Part shown: one piece after another, positions 1 through 5,975 of the stretch
Layout: every line of letters begins with the position of its first letter
Numbering within the stretch: position 1 is the first letter of the stretch
Assembly (NCBI GenBank): GCA_937893635.1
Contig: CALBGF010000007.1
Span: 1-6,050 of the forward strand
Length of the DNA stretch: 6,050 bases
Reading direction: 5' to 3'
Origin: an uncultured Mollicutes bacterium
Lineage (GTDB): Bacteria; Bacillota_I; Bacilli_A; RFN20; CAG-826
Notes under the pieces: model-generated
The model's input: only the letters and a program-made list of their open reading frames with translations
The model's database searches: none
Told to the model about the DNA's origin: nothing
Made by a program: the position numbers and the translations under genes

Positions 1-348
1 TTTCCTGGTATTTATTCTTCACGTTTTATGGAAGGTCACCCATATAAAGAAAAATTCCTTGCTATATTTGATAAATTGAAAGATAAGCCACGAGGCGCAC
101 AATTCCATTGCGTAATTACATTAGTTAATTTAAAATCTGAGCCATTATTTTTCGAAGGAATTTGCCGCGGAAATATTGCTTTATCTCCAAGTGGCGAAGA
201 AGGATTTGGTTATGATCCAATCTTTGTTCCTAATGGATATGATTCTTCTTTTGCTGTTTTAGGTGAAGAAATTAAAAACAAAATCTCACATCGCGGATTA
301 GCAAGCGTTGCGCTAATTAATTACTTAAAAGAAAATAAATATATTTAA
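1..348 (+). CDS. rdgB: XTP/dITP diphosphatase (RdgB/HAM1 family), 3' part
   Basis: This is the C-terminal 115 residues of a non-canonical purine NTP pyrophosphatase. The frame is open from base 1 and the gene begins outside the window, so the ATG at 28 is internal. The family hydrolyses XTP, dITP and ITP to monophosphates in the cytoplasm, which keeps deaminated purines out of DNA and RNA. The fragment opens with FPGIYSSRF, the usual PGxYSxR segment. It also has the hallmark GEEGFGYDPIF (residues about 66-76 of the fragment) and the ISHRG motif near the end (about 97-101), both nucleotide-contacting segments of the family. Family proteins are about 195-205 residues, so roughly 85 N-terminal residues are missing. 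The gene ends in TAA, followed within a few bases by a hairpin terminator shared with the convergent Nudix gene. Family assignment is firm; the exact substrate is inferred from the family. Confidence 0.95.
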   Translation, partial: FPGIYSSRFMEGHPYKEKFLAIFDKLKDKPRGAQFHCVITLVNLKSEPLFFEGICRGNIALSPSGEEGFGYDPIFVPNGYDSSFAVLGEEIKNKISHRGLASVALINYLKENKYI

Positions 349-354
349 ACATAG

Positions 355-381
355 AAAAACAGTTCAAATTGAACTGTTTTT
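355..381. terminator. Bidirectional rho-independent terminator between rdgB and the Nudix gene
   Basis: A perfect 12-bp stem (355-366 with 370-381) closes a 3-base AAT loop. The core is ACAGTTCA/TGAACTGT, flanked by A5 on the left and T6 on the right. It therefore yields a U-tract when read on either strand. It starts 6 bases after the rdgB stop and 3 bases after the Nudix stop, so it can end both convergent transcripts. Confidence 0.9.
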
Positions 382-384
382 TCG

Positions 385-924
385 TTACTTATTATTGATT
401 TTTAATTTATATAGACTTATAGCGCATATTGTTTTAGCATCAACAATTACGCCTTCTTTTATCATATTCTCTACTTCCTCTAAGGTATGATAAGAGATTT
501 CAATAAATTCATTTTCATCCCAATGCTTTTTAGTTTTCACTAAATCAGTAGCGGAATACAAATAAATTATTTCATCACAATATCCACAAGTTGGATAAAT
601 TTTACCTAACAATTCAATATGATTTGGTTTAAAGCCCGTTTCTTCTTCTAATTCTCTTTTAGCAATAGTTAAAGGTTCTTCACCTATTTCTTGTTTGCCA
701 GCTGGAATTTCATATAGCACTTCTTCAAAAGCGTAGCGAAATTGTCTTTCTAAAATAATTTTATTATCACTAGTAAATGCAAGTATTGCCGCACCGGGAG
801 TATGACGCACTATTTCGCGTGGCGCTAAATTACCATTAGGGCATTTAACTTGGGCTTCTTCAACGCTTAAAACTGTACCAATATACGCTTTTTTAGCGGA
901 GATTTTTTCTTCTTTAAGTTTCAT
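385..924 (-). CDS. Nudix hydrolase, ADP-ribose pyrophosphatase-like
   Basis: This 179-residue cytoplasmic Nudix hydrolase has a complete Nudix box at residues 76-98: G-x5-E-x7-REL-x-EE-x-GF, including the metal-binding REL-EE-TGF core. The segment IPAGKQE leads into the box, and KIYPTCGYCDEIIYLY follows it. This matches ADP-ribose pyrophosphatases (NudF type), which carry a proline a short distance after the box and split ADP-ribose into AMP and ribose 5-phosphate. The VRHTPGAAIL strand before the box also fits. An in-frame GTG at 936 would add four residues and overlap the end of nadE. I prefer the ATG at 924 because GGGTGA (933-938) lies 8 bases before it. That ATG begins one base after the nadE stop, so translation is probably coupled. 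ADP-ribose is an NAD breakdown product, which suits the pairing with nadE. Another nucleotide-sugar or dinucleotide substrate remains possible. Confidence 0.9.
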   Translation of the reverse strand: MKLKEEKISAKKAYIGTVLSVEEAQVKCPNGNLAPREIVRHTPGAAILAFTSDNKIILERQFRYAFEEVLYEIPAGKQEIGEEPLTIAKRELEEETGFKPNHIELLGKIYPTCGYCDEIIYLYSATDLVKTKKHWDENEFIEISYHTLEEVENMIKEGVIVDAKTICAISLYKLKINNK

Positions 925-925
925 A

Positions 926-3037
926 TTATAATTCACCCAATTCTTTTAACCAAGCATTACTAGAGGCATCACTTGGCATACGCAAATCGCCGCGTGGGGA
1001 TAAAGATACTGAACCAACTTTAACTCCATCTGGTAAGCAACTACGTTTAAATTGTTGTAAGAAAAATCTACGAATAAAGTTATTAAGCCATTTCTTTATT
1101 GTTTCTTCATCATAATAGCCATTAAATGCTAATTTTGCTAAGAAATAAATCTTTTTAACCGAATAATGATTTCTTAATAAGTGATATAAGAAAAAGTCAT
1201 GTAATTCATAAGGCCCAATAATTTCTTCAGTTTTTTGAGCAATTTCACCTTCTTTTAATGGTAATAGTTCTGGTGAAACTGGTGTATCTAAGATATCCAA
1301 TAAAGTAGCTTCTACTTTTTTATGATGCTTAGCATAATGATAAACAATATGTTTTACTAATGTTTTTGGAATCGAACAATTAACGCCATAATTAGACATA
1401 TGATCGCCGTTATAAGTTGCCCAACCTAAGGCAAGTTCACTTAAGTCACCTGTTCCAACCACTAATCCGCCAGTTTTATTAGCATAATCCATTAAAACTT
1501 GTGTACGTTCACGAGCTTGAGCATTTTCAAAAGTAACACTATGATAATTTTCATCTTGACCGATATCTTTTAAATGTTGCTTGGTTGCTGCAGTAATATC
1601 AATTTCTAATAAAGTTACACCTAATCCATTAGCTAAATTATAGGCGTTGTTTTTCGTACGTTTACTAGTTCCAAAACAAGGCATAGTAATCGCATGAATG
1701 TCTTTTAAGTCACGTTTACATTCTTTCATAGCTTCTACAGTCACTAATAAGGCTAAAGTAGAATCTAATCCACCTGATAAACCAATAACTAATGTTTTAG
1801 CATGGGTATGTTCAACTCTTTTTACTAAGCCCATTACTTGTAATTTTAATATCCACATAGCTCTTTGATAACGTTCTTGTTCATCGCTAGGAATAAATGG
1901 TGTTGGAGAAAACTTACGCGTAATTGTCGGAGTATTTAAAGGTAAATCAAATGAAATAAGTTTATATCCTTCTTTATTTTCTTTTGGATAAGAAGTCATT
2001 TTTTGTCTTTCGTTTACTAATTTTTCTAAATCAATTTCGGTAATAATTGTTTCATTAGTAAATAATTCCGACTTTTTAATAATAGAACCATTTTCACTAA
2101 TGATATTAGCTCCAGAAAATACTAAATCAGTGGTGGATTCGCCATTACCGCTGCTGCAATATAAATAAGCACACACAAGTCGAGCCGATGTCGAAGACAC
2201 TAACATTTCACGATATTCTTTTTTACCAACAATTTCATTTGAAGCACTTAAATTACAAATGATTGTTGCTCCCGCAATGGCGTGATTAGTGGATGGCGTA
2301 TTAGGAATCCATAAATCTTCACAAATTTCAACTCCCATAACCCACTTTGTATAATTAGAGTTTCTAAACAATAACTTATTTCCAAATGGAACATATTGAT
2401 CAGCATAGTTTATCATATAGTTTTTACTTGGTGCTGGAGCAAAGTGACGTAATTCATAAAACTCATTATAATTTGGTAAAGCTGTTTTAGGCACAATTCC
2501 TAAAATTTTTCCTTTTAATGCTACTATTGCCGCATTATAACATTTATTTTCCACTAATACTGGTGCACCAAAAATAATAACCATATCAATATCTTTGGTA
2601 GCAATTAAAATATTTTTAACACCTTCAACCACACTATTTAATAAAGTGTTTTGTAAAAATAAATCTTGGCAAGTATATCCCGTTAATGTTAATTCCGAAA
2701 AAGTAAGTAATTTTACGCCTTTTTCCGCGCATTCTTTAGCTTTTCCAATAATAGCTTCACTATTTTTAGAAACGTCCGCAACAACAGTATCAATTGTGGC
2801 ACAAGCCACTTTTATGAATCCCATATTTTCGGATTGTTCACTTGCTTGAGTAAAACTTTCTTCTTTAAAATTATTATTTACTTGATTATCTGTTATTGAA
2901 TCATAATACTCTTGAGACATAACTACTAAATCACTATAACCATTTTTAGTTATAAATATTGGTTTATGATCTAAATGTGCTTGATCAGATATTTCATTTG
3001 TTTTTCTTAAATCAGTAATTGGTCTAATATTTTTCAT
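926..3037 (-). CDS. nadE: Glutamine-dependent NAD+ synthetase with an N-terminal Phd/YefM antitoxin domain
   Basis: This 703-residue protein should make NAD+ from deamido-NAD, ATP and glutamine-derived ammonia, the last step of NAD synthesis. Residues 1-48 (starting MKNIRPITDLR, then KPIFITKNGYSDLVVMS) are a Phd/YefM antitoxin-type domain. Residues 49-71 form a polar N/E/Q/S-rich linker. Residues ~72-360 are the nitrilase-type glutaminase with triad Glu115 (FSELTLTGY), Lys184 (VPKTALPNYNEF) and Cys239 (GVEICEDLW). Their spacings of 69 and 55 residues equal those I recall for the M. tuberculosis enzyme (Glu52, Lys121, Cys176). The synthetase domain carries the ATP loop SGGLDS (421-426) and GTGDLSELALGWATYNGDH. 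Without the extension the length is about 632 residues, normal for this class. The ATG at 3037 is chosen because AAAGGAG lies 5 bases upstream; an in-frame ATG at 3055 would precede that site. Enzyme function is very likely; the role of the antitoxin part is unknown. Confidence 0.96.
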   Translation of the reverse strand: MKNIRPITDLRKTNEISDQAHLDHKPIFITKNGYSDLVVMSQEYYDSITDNQVNNNFKEESFTQASEQSENMGFIKVACATIDTVVADVSKNSEAIIGKAKECAEKGVKLLTFSELTLTGYTCQDLFLQNTLLNSVVEGVKNILIATKDIDMVIIFGAPVLVENKCYNAAIVALKGKILGIVPKTALPNYNEFYELRHFAPAPSKNYMINYADQYVPFGNKLLFRNSNYTKWVMGVEICEDLWIPNTPSTNHAIAGATIICNLSASNEIVGKKEYREMLVSSTSARLVCAYLYCSSGNGESTTDLVFSGANIISENGSIIKKSELFTNETIITEIDLEKLVNERQKMTSYPKENKEGYKLISFDLPLNTPTITRKFSPTPFIPSDEQERYQRAMWILKLQVMGLVKRVEHTHAKTLVIGLSGGLDSTLALLVTVEAMKECKRDLKDIHAITMPCFGTSKRTKNNAYNLANGLGVTLLEIDITAATKQHLKDIGQDENYHSVTFENAQARERTQVLMDYANKTGGLVVGTGDLSELALGWATYNGDHMSNYGVNCSIPKTLVKHIVYHYAKHHKKVEATLLDILDTPVSPELLPLKEGEIAQKTEEIIGPYELHDFFLYHLLRNHYSVKKIYFLAKLAFNGYYDEETIKKWLNNFIRRFFLQQFKRSCLPDGVKVGSVSLSPRGDLRMPSDASSNAWLKELGEL

Positions 3038-3042
3038 AATAA

Positions 3043-3049
3043 CTCCTTT
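3043..3049 (-). promoter_or_regulatory. Ribosome binding site deciding the nadE start
   Basis: AAAGGAG on the minus strand ends 5 bases before the ATG at 3037. It rules out the in-frame ATG at 3055, which would put this site inside the gene. It shows that translation begins at the antitoxin-like domain. The internal Met at 2824, where the NAD synthetase proper starts, has no comparable site upstream. Confidence 0.85.
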
Positions 3050-3080
3050 GTACATAATTAAGTCGTAATCTTGTACGACA
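3049..3080. promoter_or_regulatory. Candidate operator in the nadE leader: inverted repeat plus TGTACA
   Basis: GTCGTA (3062-3067) and TACGAC (3074-3079) form a perfect 6-bp inverted repeat around a 6-base spacer. A related TGTACG lies at 3072-3077 and a palindromic TGTACA at 3049-3054, touching the ribosome site. TGTACA is the core of the E. coli YefM-YoeB operator. The elements lie at and just after the predicted transcription start, a good place for a repressor. The sequences are seen directly; their use as an operator by the antitoxin domain of NadE is inference. The repeat could also form a small mRNA hairpin. Confidence 0.4.
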
Positions 3081-3082
3081 TT

Positions 3083-3091
3083 AGTGTAACA
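3083..3091 (-). promoter_or_regulatory. Possible extended -10 promoter of nadE
   Basis: On the minus strand TGTTACACT reads as an extended -10 element (TGn followed by TACACT, 4 of 6 matches to TATAAT). The -35 position at 17-base spacing (TCGTAA, 3106-3111) is poor and falls in the loop of the degV terminator. The predicted start near 3076 falls inside the inverted repeat. It is the best candidate between the degV terminator and nadE, but weak. Confidence 0.4.
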
Positions 3092-3123
3092 TAAAAGCTT
3101 AGAAATTACGATAATTTCTAAGC
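3091..3123 (-). terminator. Rho-independent terminator of degV
   Basis: On the minus strand a perfect 12-bp stem (3123-3112 with 3108-3097; GCTTAGAAATTA and its complement) closes a TCG loop. It is followed by TTTTAT. It begins 11 bases after the degV stop codon and separates degV from the nadE unit. Confidence 0.88.
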
Positions 3124-3134
3124 GCTTTACTTAA

Positions 3135-4052
3135 TTATTTTCCAATAATACTTTTAATTAAACTCTTCTTTTCAATAGTTCTATTATTTCCTTCATAGAA
3201 CACTGCTAGAGTGCCTGGTCCAACATGGGCACCAGTGACAATATCATAATAATGTATTTCAATATCATTAATGCCGTTATTTTTTAATAGATTTGCTAAT
3301 TTATTAGCGTCATCAAGAGAATTACAATGCGCGATAAACACTTTACTATTTTTATCCGCTATATGATTTATAACTTGTTGAGCCAATGTTTTAATGGCAT
3401 TATTTCTTCCATGAACTTTTGAAGATACTTCAATTTTGGCTTCATCAGATCCATATAGTAATGGTTTAATTGATAAAAGGCTTGCAATTGTGGCTACAAT
3501 CGCGGATACACGTCCAGAATTAGATAAATACTTAATGTTATCAACGGTAAATTCTGAACGTACTTTTTTAACATATTCTTCAGTCAAAGAAACTACTTCT
3601 TCAAACGTTTTTCCTTCTTTGACAAGTTTATCAGCATACATTGCTACCATACCTTCACCAAATCCTGCTGTTTTAGCATCTATTACTTTTACTAGATCTT
3701 CACCATGTTCTTCATTGATTTGACTAGCAATTAATGAAGAACTTTGATAGTTACCAGATATACCACTTGCTAAGCAAACGAAAATAACCTGATTTCCTTT
3801 TTCCACTTCATCATTAAATGCTTTTTCAAATTGTCCAGGACTAGTTAAAGAAGTTTTAGCTTTTTCTCCTTTTAATAATTTTTCATAAAGTGTCTTAGAA
3901 AATTCTTCAACATCAATATTTTCTTCGTAACACAAATGACTTTCCTCACCAATTTGTAAAGTCATCGGTAAAACATTAATATCTAATCCTTTTTCTTTTA
4001 AAATATAGTCAAATAAATTTGAAGCTGCATCGGTAAATATTTTTATACTCAT
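3135..4052 (-). CDS. DegV family (FakB-type) fatty-acid-binding protein
   Basis: This 305-residue cytoplasmic protein belongs to the DegV family. Members hold a fatty acid in a deep pocket, and characterised ones (FakB) present it to the kinase FakA, which makes acyl-phosphate for phospholipid synthesis. Family signatures appear in order: KIFTDAASNL at the N-terminus, TSLTSPGQF (67-75), LASGISGNYQSS (94-105), DAKTAGFGEG (125-134), YLSNSGRVS (175-183) and the C-terminal HVGPGTLAVFY (276-286), whose histidine is a typical lipid head-group contact. Length is normal (family about 280-300). Two in-frame ATGs upstream (4094 and 4061) are rejected: AGAAAGGA (4061-4068) lies 8 bases before the ATG at 4052 and overlaps the one at 4061. 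The gene has its own promoter and terminator, so it is probably monocistronic. No fakA is visible, and the bound lipid cannot be predicted. Confidence 0.93.
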   Translation of the reverse strand: MSIKIFTDAASNLFDYILKEKGLDINVLPMTLQIGEESHLCYEENIDVEEFSKTLYEKLLKGEKAKTSLTSPGQFEKAFNDEVEKGNQVIFVCLASGISGNYQSSSLIASQINEEHGEDLVKVIDAKTAGFGEGMVAMYADKLVKEGKTFEEVVSLTEEYVKKVRSEFTVDNIKYLSNSGRVSAIVATIASLLSIKPLLYGSDEAKIEVSSKVHGRNNAIKTLAQQVINHIADKNSKVFIAHCNSLDDANKLANLLKNNGINDIEIHYYDIVTGAHVGPGTLAVFYEGNNRTIEKKSLIKSIIGK

Positions 4053-4096
4053 TTTAATCATCCTTTCTAATATATAATATATCCACTTAAACAAAG

Positions 4097-4126
4097 ATTA
4101 TATTCAATCTTGAAAAGATATATTAA
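4097..4126 (-). promoter_or_regulatory. Probable sigma-A-type promoter of degV
   Basis: On the minus strand a perfect -10 hexamer TATAAT (4102-4097) is preceded, after 18 bases, by TTAATA (4126-4121), 4 of 6 matches to TTGACA. Transcription would start near 4090, leaving a leader of about 38 bases before the degV ATG. It lies downstream of the terminator of the preceding cluster, so degV is likely transcribed independently. Confidence 0.6.
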
Positions 4127-4169
4127 CCCTTTTAAAAAGATAATGCAATTAATATGTTGATTTATGCAC

Positions 4170-4205
4170 AAAAAGCACGATTTCGTCGTTAAAATCGTGC
4201 TTTTT
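4170..4205. terminator. Strong hairpin terminator after the flavoprotein cluster
   Basis: A perfect 14-bp stem (4170-4183 with 4192-4205; core GCACGATTT/AAATCGTGC) encloses an 8-base loop. A5 and T5 arms give a U-tract on both strands. It starts 19 bases beyond the stop codon of the minus-strand flavin reductase-like gene and ends that transcript. No plus-strand gene is present to use the other orientation. Confidence 0.9.
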
Positions 4206-4224
4206 AAGTTAATTAAATATATAA

Positions 4225-4842
4225 TTATTTTATAAAATTCGTGTGCTCTGGTTTTTCTACTTCTGGAAGGCCAAATTCTTTAACACCGAGCGCAATAGAT
4301 TTCATTAAAAATATCATATTTTTAGCTAATGTACGCATAGTTTGAAGGCCTTCTAAATCTTGAGTGGCTTCTCCTACTTTTCTTCCGTGTACACTATTCC
4401 AGTATTGACTCGTGGCAATTGGCATACCAGATATAGCAAAATACTTATTAAGTTCATCAAACGTTGAAGAACAACCACCACGTCTTGCCACCACCACACT
4501 AGCGCCAACTTTAGTTCTTTTATCAAAGTGGCTAGAATAAAACAATCGATCCAAGCAAGAAATTAATGTTCCGTTTGCGGAAGCATAATACACTGGGCTT
4601 GCCACCACTAATGCATCAGCGGCTTTAAATTTTTCACTAATTTCATTTACAATATCATTAATACCGCATTTATCATTTTTATAGCAATAGTTACAGGCAA
4701 TACATCCGCGAATTGCTAGATTTCCAACTAGAATAGTTTCAACTTCTATTCCTTCTTTTAAAAATTCTTTTTCCATTTCTTTTAAGGCAATGGTGGTGTT
4801 ACCATCAATGCGTGGAGATCCATTTAACATTAATACTTTCAT
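4225..4842 (-). CDS. Flavodoxin-fold NAD(P)H-dependent FMN reductase-like protein with Cys4 motif
   Basis: This 205-residue cytoplasmic protein is of the NADPH-dependent FMN reductase / iron-sulfur flavoprotein-like group. It begins with MKVLMLNGSPRIDGNT, the first strand plus FMN-phosphate loop (N7-T16). Residues 47-59 hold four cysteines spaced C-x2-C-x2-C-x5-C, similar to the compact motif that binds a 4Fe-4S cluster in iron-sulfur flavoproteins. SPVYYASANG (82-91) and ARRGGCSSTFDELN (119-132) are the second and third flavin-contacting loops. Family members move electrons from NAD(P)H through FMN to quinones, nitro compounds or other acceptors; the acceptor here is unknown. The ATG overlaps the stop of the upstream membrane-protein gene by one base (TAATG), with AGAAAGGA 10 bases upstream, so translation is likely coupled. 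A hairpin terminator follows. Fold assignment is firm; presence of a metal cluster is uncertain. Confidence 0.9.
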   Translation of the reverse strand: MKVLMLNGSPRIDGNTTIALKEMEKEFLKEGIEVETILVGNLAIRGCIACNYCYKNDKCGINDIVNEISEKFKAADALVVASPVYYASANGTLISCLDRLFYSSHFDKRTKVGASVVVARRGGCSSTFDELNKYFAISGMPIATSQYWNSVHGRKVGEATQDLEGLQTMRTLAKNMIFLMKSIALGVKEFGLPEVEKPEHTNFIK

Positions 4843-5387
4843 TATTTTCGTTTCCTTTCTTCATTACGCTCTTTAGTTTCTTTTTCGCGCTTATTTCTTA
4901 TTTTTATGGATAAACTATTAATAAAATCAAGATCATCACTAGATAATTGTCTAACTGGTAAAGCATAAGTCTTCGTATTTCTAGTTTTCACTTTTATTAT
5001 ATGCTTTTTAATTTCAATAAGATTAATAATTCCTTTTTCCATAAAATCTTGGTTTTTTCGATTGCCTTTAATAGCATAATAATATTCATCATTTTCTATA
5101 TGAAAATCAATAACAATACGTCCTTTTAAGCCGTAATTAAATTTATGAAATAAACTATAAATAGGTGTAATAATTATTCCTAATACTCCTATCACTATTA
5201 ATACAGTTCCAAAAAGCATTTTCCACTTTCCGACATAATGAAATTGTAAAAAGCAAATATATAATCCAGAAAACAAAATAATAAAAGATATTAATAATCC
5301 ATTTAAAAAAGTAGATATTTTTTCTTTTATTTGATCAATCAATCGTCCTTTATACTCATTATCAAAACTAATCGTGTAATCGCTCAT
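4842..5387 (-). CDS. Small two-TM-helix membrane protein, possibly YcxB-like
   Basis: This 181-residue protein has two hydrophobic helices at about residues 29-47 and 57-80. Both ends probably face the cytoplasm, separated by a short turn containing VGKWK. A soluble part of about 85 residues follows (GRIVIDFHIENDEYYYAIKG, then NLIEIKKHIIKVKTRN and YALPVRQLSSDDLDFI). The tail, 162-181, is very rich in Lys, Arg and Glu. The two-helix hairpin plus small beta-rich C-terminal domain ending in a 'YxLPxR' strand resembles YcxB-like proteins of Bacillota, whose function is unknown; this match is by eye and tentative. The ATG at 5387 is preferred over one at 5426 because AGAGGA (5397-5402) lies 9 bases before it and the -10 element at 5415-5420 lies between the two. 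The gene is sandwiched between two flavodoxin-fold genes and overlaps the next by one base. Confidence 0.82.
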   Translation of the reverse strand: MSDYTISFDNEYKGRLIDQIKEKISTFLNGLLISFIILFSGLYICFLQFHYVGKWKMLFGTVLIVIGVLGIIITPIYSLFHKFNYGLKGRIVIDFHIENDEYYYAIKGNRKNQDFMEKGIINLIEIKKHIIKVKTRNTKTYALPVRQLSSDDLDFINSLSIKIRNKREKETKERNEERKRK

Positions 5388-5414
5388 ATTTTTAATTCCT
5401 CTATTTACACGGCT

Positions 5415-5423
5415 AGTATAACA
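5415..5423 (-). promoter_or_regulatory. Possible internal extended -10 promoter before the membrane-protein gene
   Basis: On the minus strand TGTTATACT combines a TGn extension with TATACT (5 of 6 matches to TATAAT). Transcription would start near 5408, about 20 bases before the ATG at 5387. No good -35 is seen at 17 bases. No hairpin terminator lies between the flavodoxin stop and this site, so it may add to read-through rather than start a separate unit. Confidence 0.5.
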
Positions 5424-5443
5424 CATTAAGCAAACAATGAATA

Positions 5444-5965
5444 TTAGTTAAGTTCTTTATTCATCCAATCGTTAAGTTTTTTAATAATAGCATCATCATG
5501 GACATCGCTTCCATATATCGCTAATCCATTTTTAATTTTAGCACCCACACATAATTTTCTTACATCTTCTAAAGTGCTTCCTAGATGTGAACCTTCATGT
5601 GTAGCAAAAGGCATAACAATTTTATTTGTAAAATCTAATTTTTCTAAACAAGTAAACATCGGCATTGGAAAATGCGACCACCAAACTGGTCCACCAATAT
5701 AAATCACATCATAACTAGAAATATCTTTTAAATCATTTTTCAATGCTGGACGAGCGTTATGCTCCCATTCTTTTTTAGCATAATCACAACATTCATGATA
5801 ATTAAAAGGATAAGCTTTTTCACTTTCCACTTTAAATAAATCAGCATTACAAATACTAGCAATTTTTTTAGCAATTACTTCTGTGTTTCCTTCATTAATA
5901 TTTTGAATACCATATTTGGTGTAATTTTCACCAGTATGAGAAAAATATATAACTAAGCTTTTCAT
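5444..5965 (-). CDS. Flavodoxin-like protein (Flavodoxin_4 type)
   Basis: This 173-residue cytoplasmic FMN-binding flavodoxin-fold protein starts MKSLVIYFSHTGENY and continues with GNTEVIAKKIA. Together these are the long-form phosphate-binding loop of the Flavodoxin_4-type group, in which an insertion splits the loop. YDVIYIGGPVWWSHFPMPMF (85-104) is the second flavin loop with its stacking aromatic residues. FATHEGSHLGSTLEDVRKLC (120-139) is the third. Length matches the family (about 160-180). Proteins of this type are usually annotated only as flavodoxin or NAD(P)H oxidoreductase, and the redox partner is unknown. The start is supported by AGGAGTG (5971-5977), 5 bases before the ATG and overlapping the upstream gene's TAG. 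That places it in an operon with the truncated gene at the right edge. The next gene downstream begins 56 bases after its stop. Confidence 0.92.
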   Translation of the reverse strand: MKSLVIYFSHTGENYTKYGIQNINEGNTEVIAKKIASICNADLFKVESEKAYPFNYHECCDYAKKEWEHNARPALKNDLKDISSYDVIYIGGPVWWSHFPMPMFTCLEKLDFTNKIVMPFATHEGSHLGSTLEDVRKLCVGAKIKNGLAIYGSDVHDDAIIKKLNDWMNKELN

Positions 5966-5975
5966 AAAATCACTC

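Noticed and set aside
925..936. GTG at 936 as the start of the Nudix gene
   Set aside because: It lacks a ribosome site at proper distance and lies within the GGGTGA that serves the ATG at 924.
2595..2849. Plus-strand open frame of 84 codons inside nadE
   Set aside because: It lies wholly opposite the conserved glutaminase domain of nadE, has no ribosome site or recognisable motif, and is a shadow of that gene.
2822..3037. A separate antitoxin gene upstream of nadE rather than a fusion
   Set aside because: The frame is continuous with no stop or shift, the only good ribosome site precedes the antitoxin part, and no ribosome site precedes the Met at 2824.
926..3055. A classical type II toxin-antitoxin locus
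   Set aside because: No RelE/YoeB, Doc or PIN-like toxin is encoded beside the Phd/YefM domain on either strand. The downstream gene is a clear Nudix hydrolase.
3054..3138. A 10-bp inverted repeat (ATAATTAAGT at 3054-3063 and ACTTAATTAT at 3129-3138) flanking the nadE-degV gap
   Set aside because: It is almost pure A/T, not concentric with the terminator hairpin, and one copy overlaps the degV stop codon. Chance is a fair explanation in DNA this AT-rich.
3436..3723. Plus-strand open frame of 95 codons inside degV
   Set aside because: It is antisense to well-conserved DegV motifs, with Ser/Thr-rich composition typical of a reverse-strand shadow and no translation signals.
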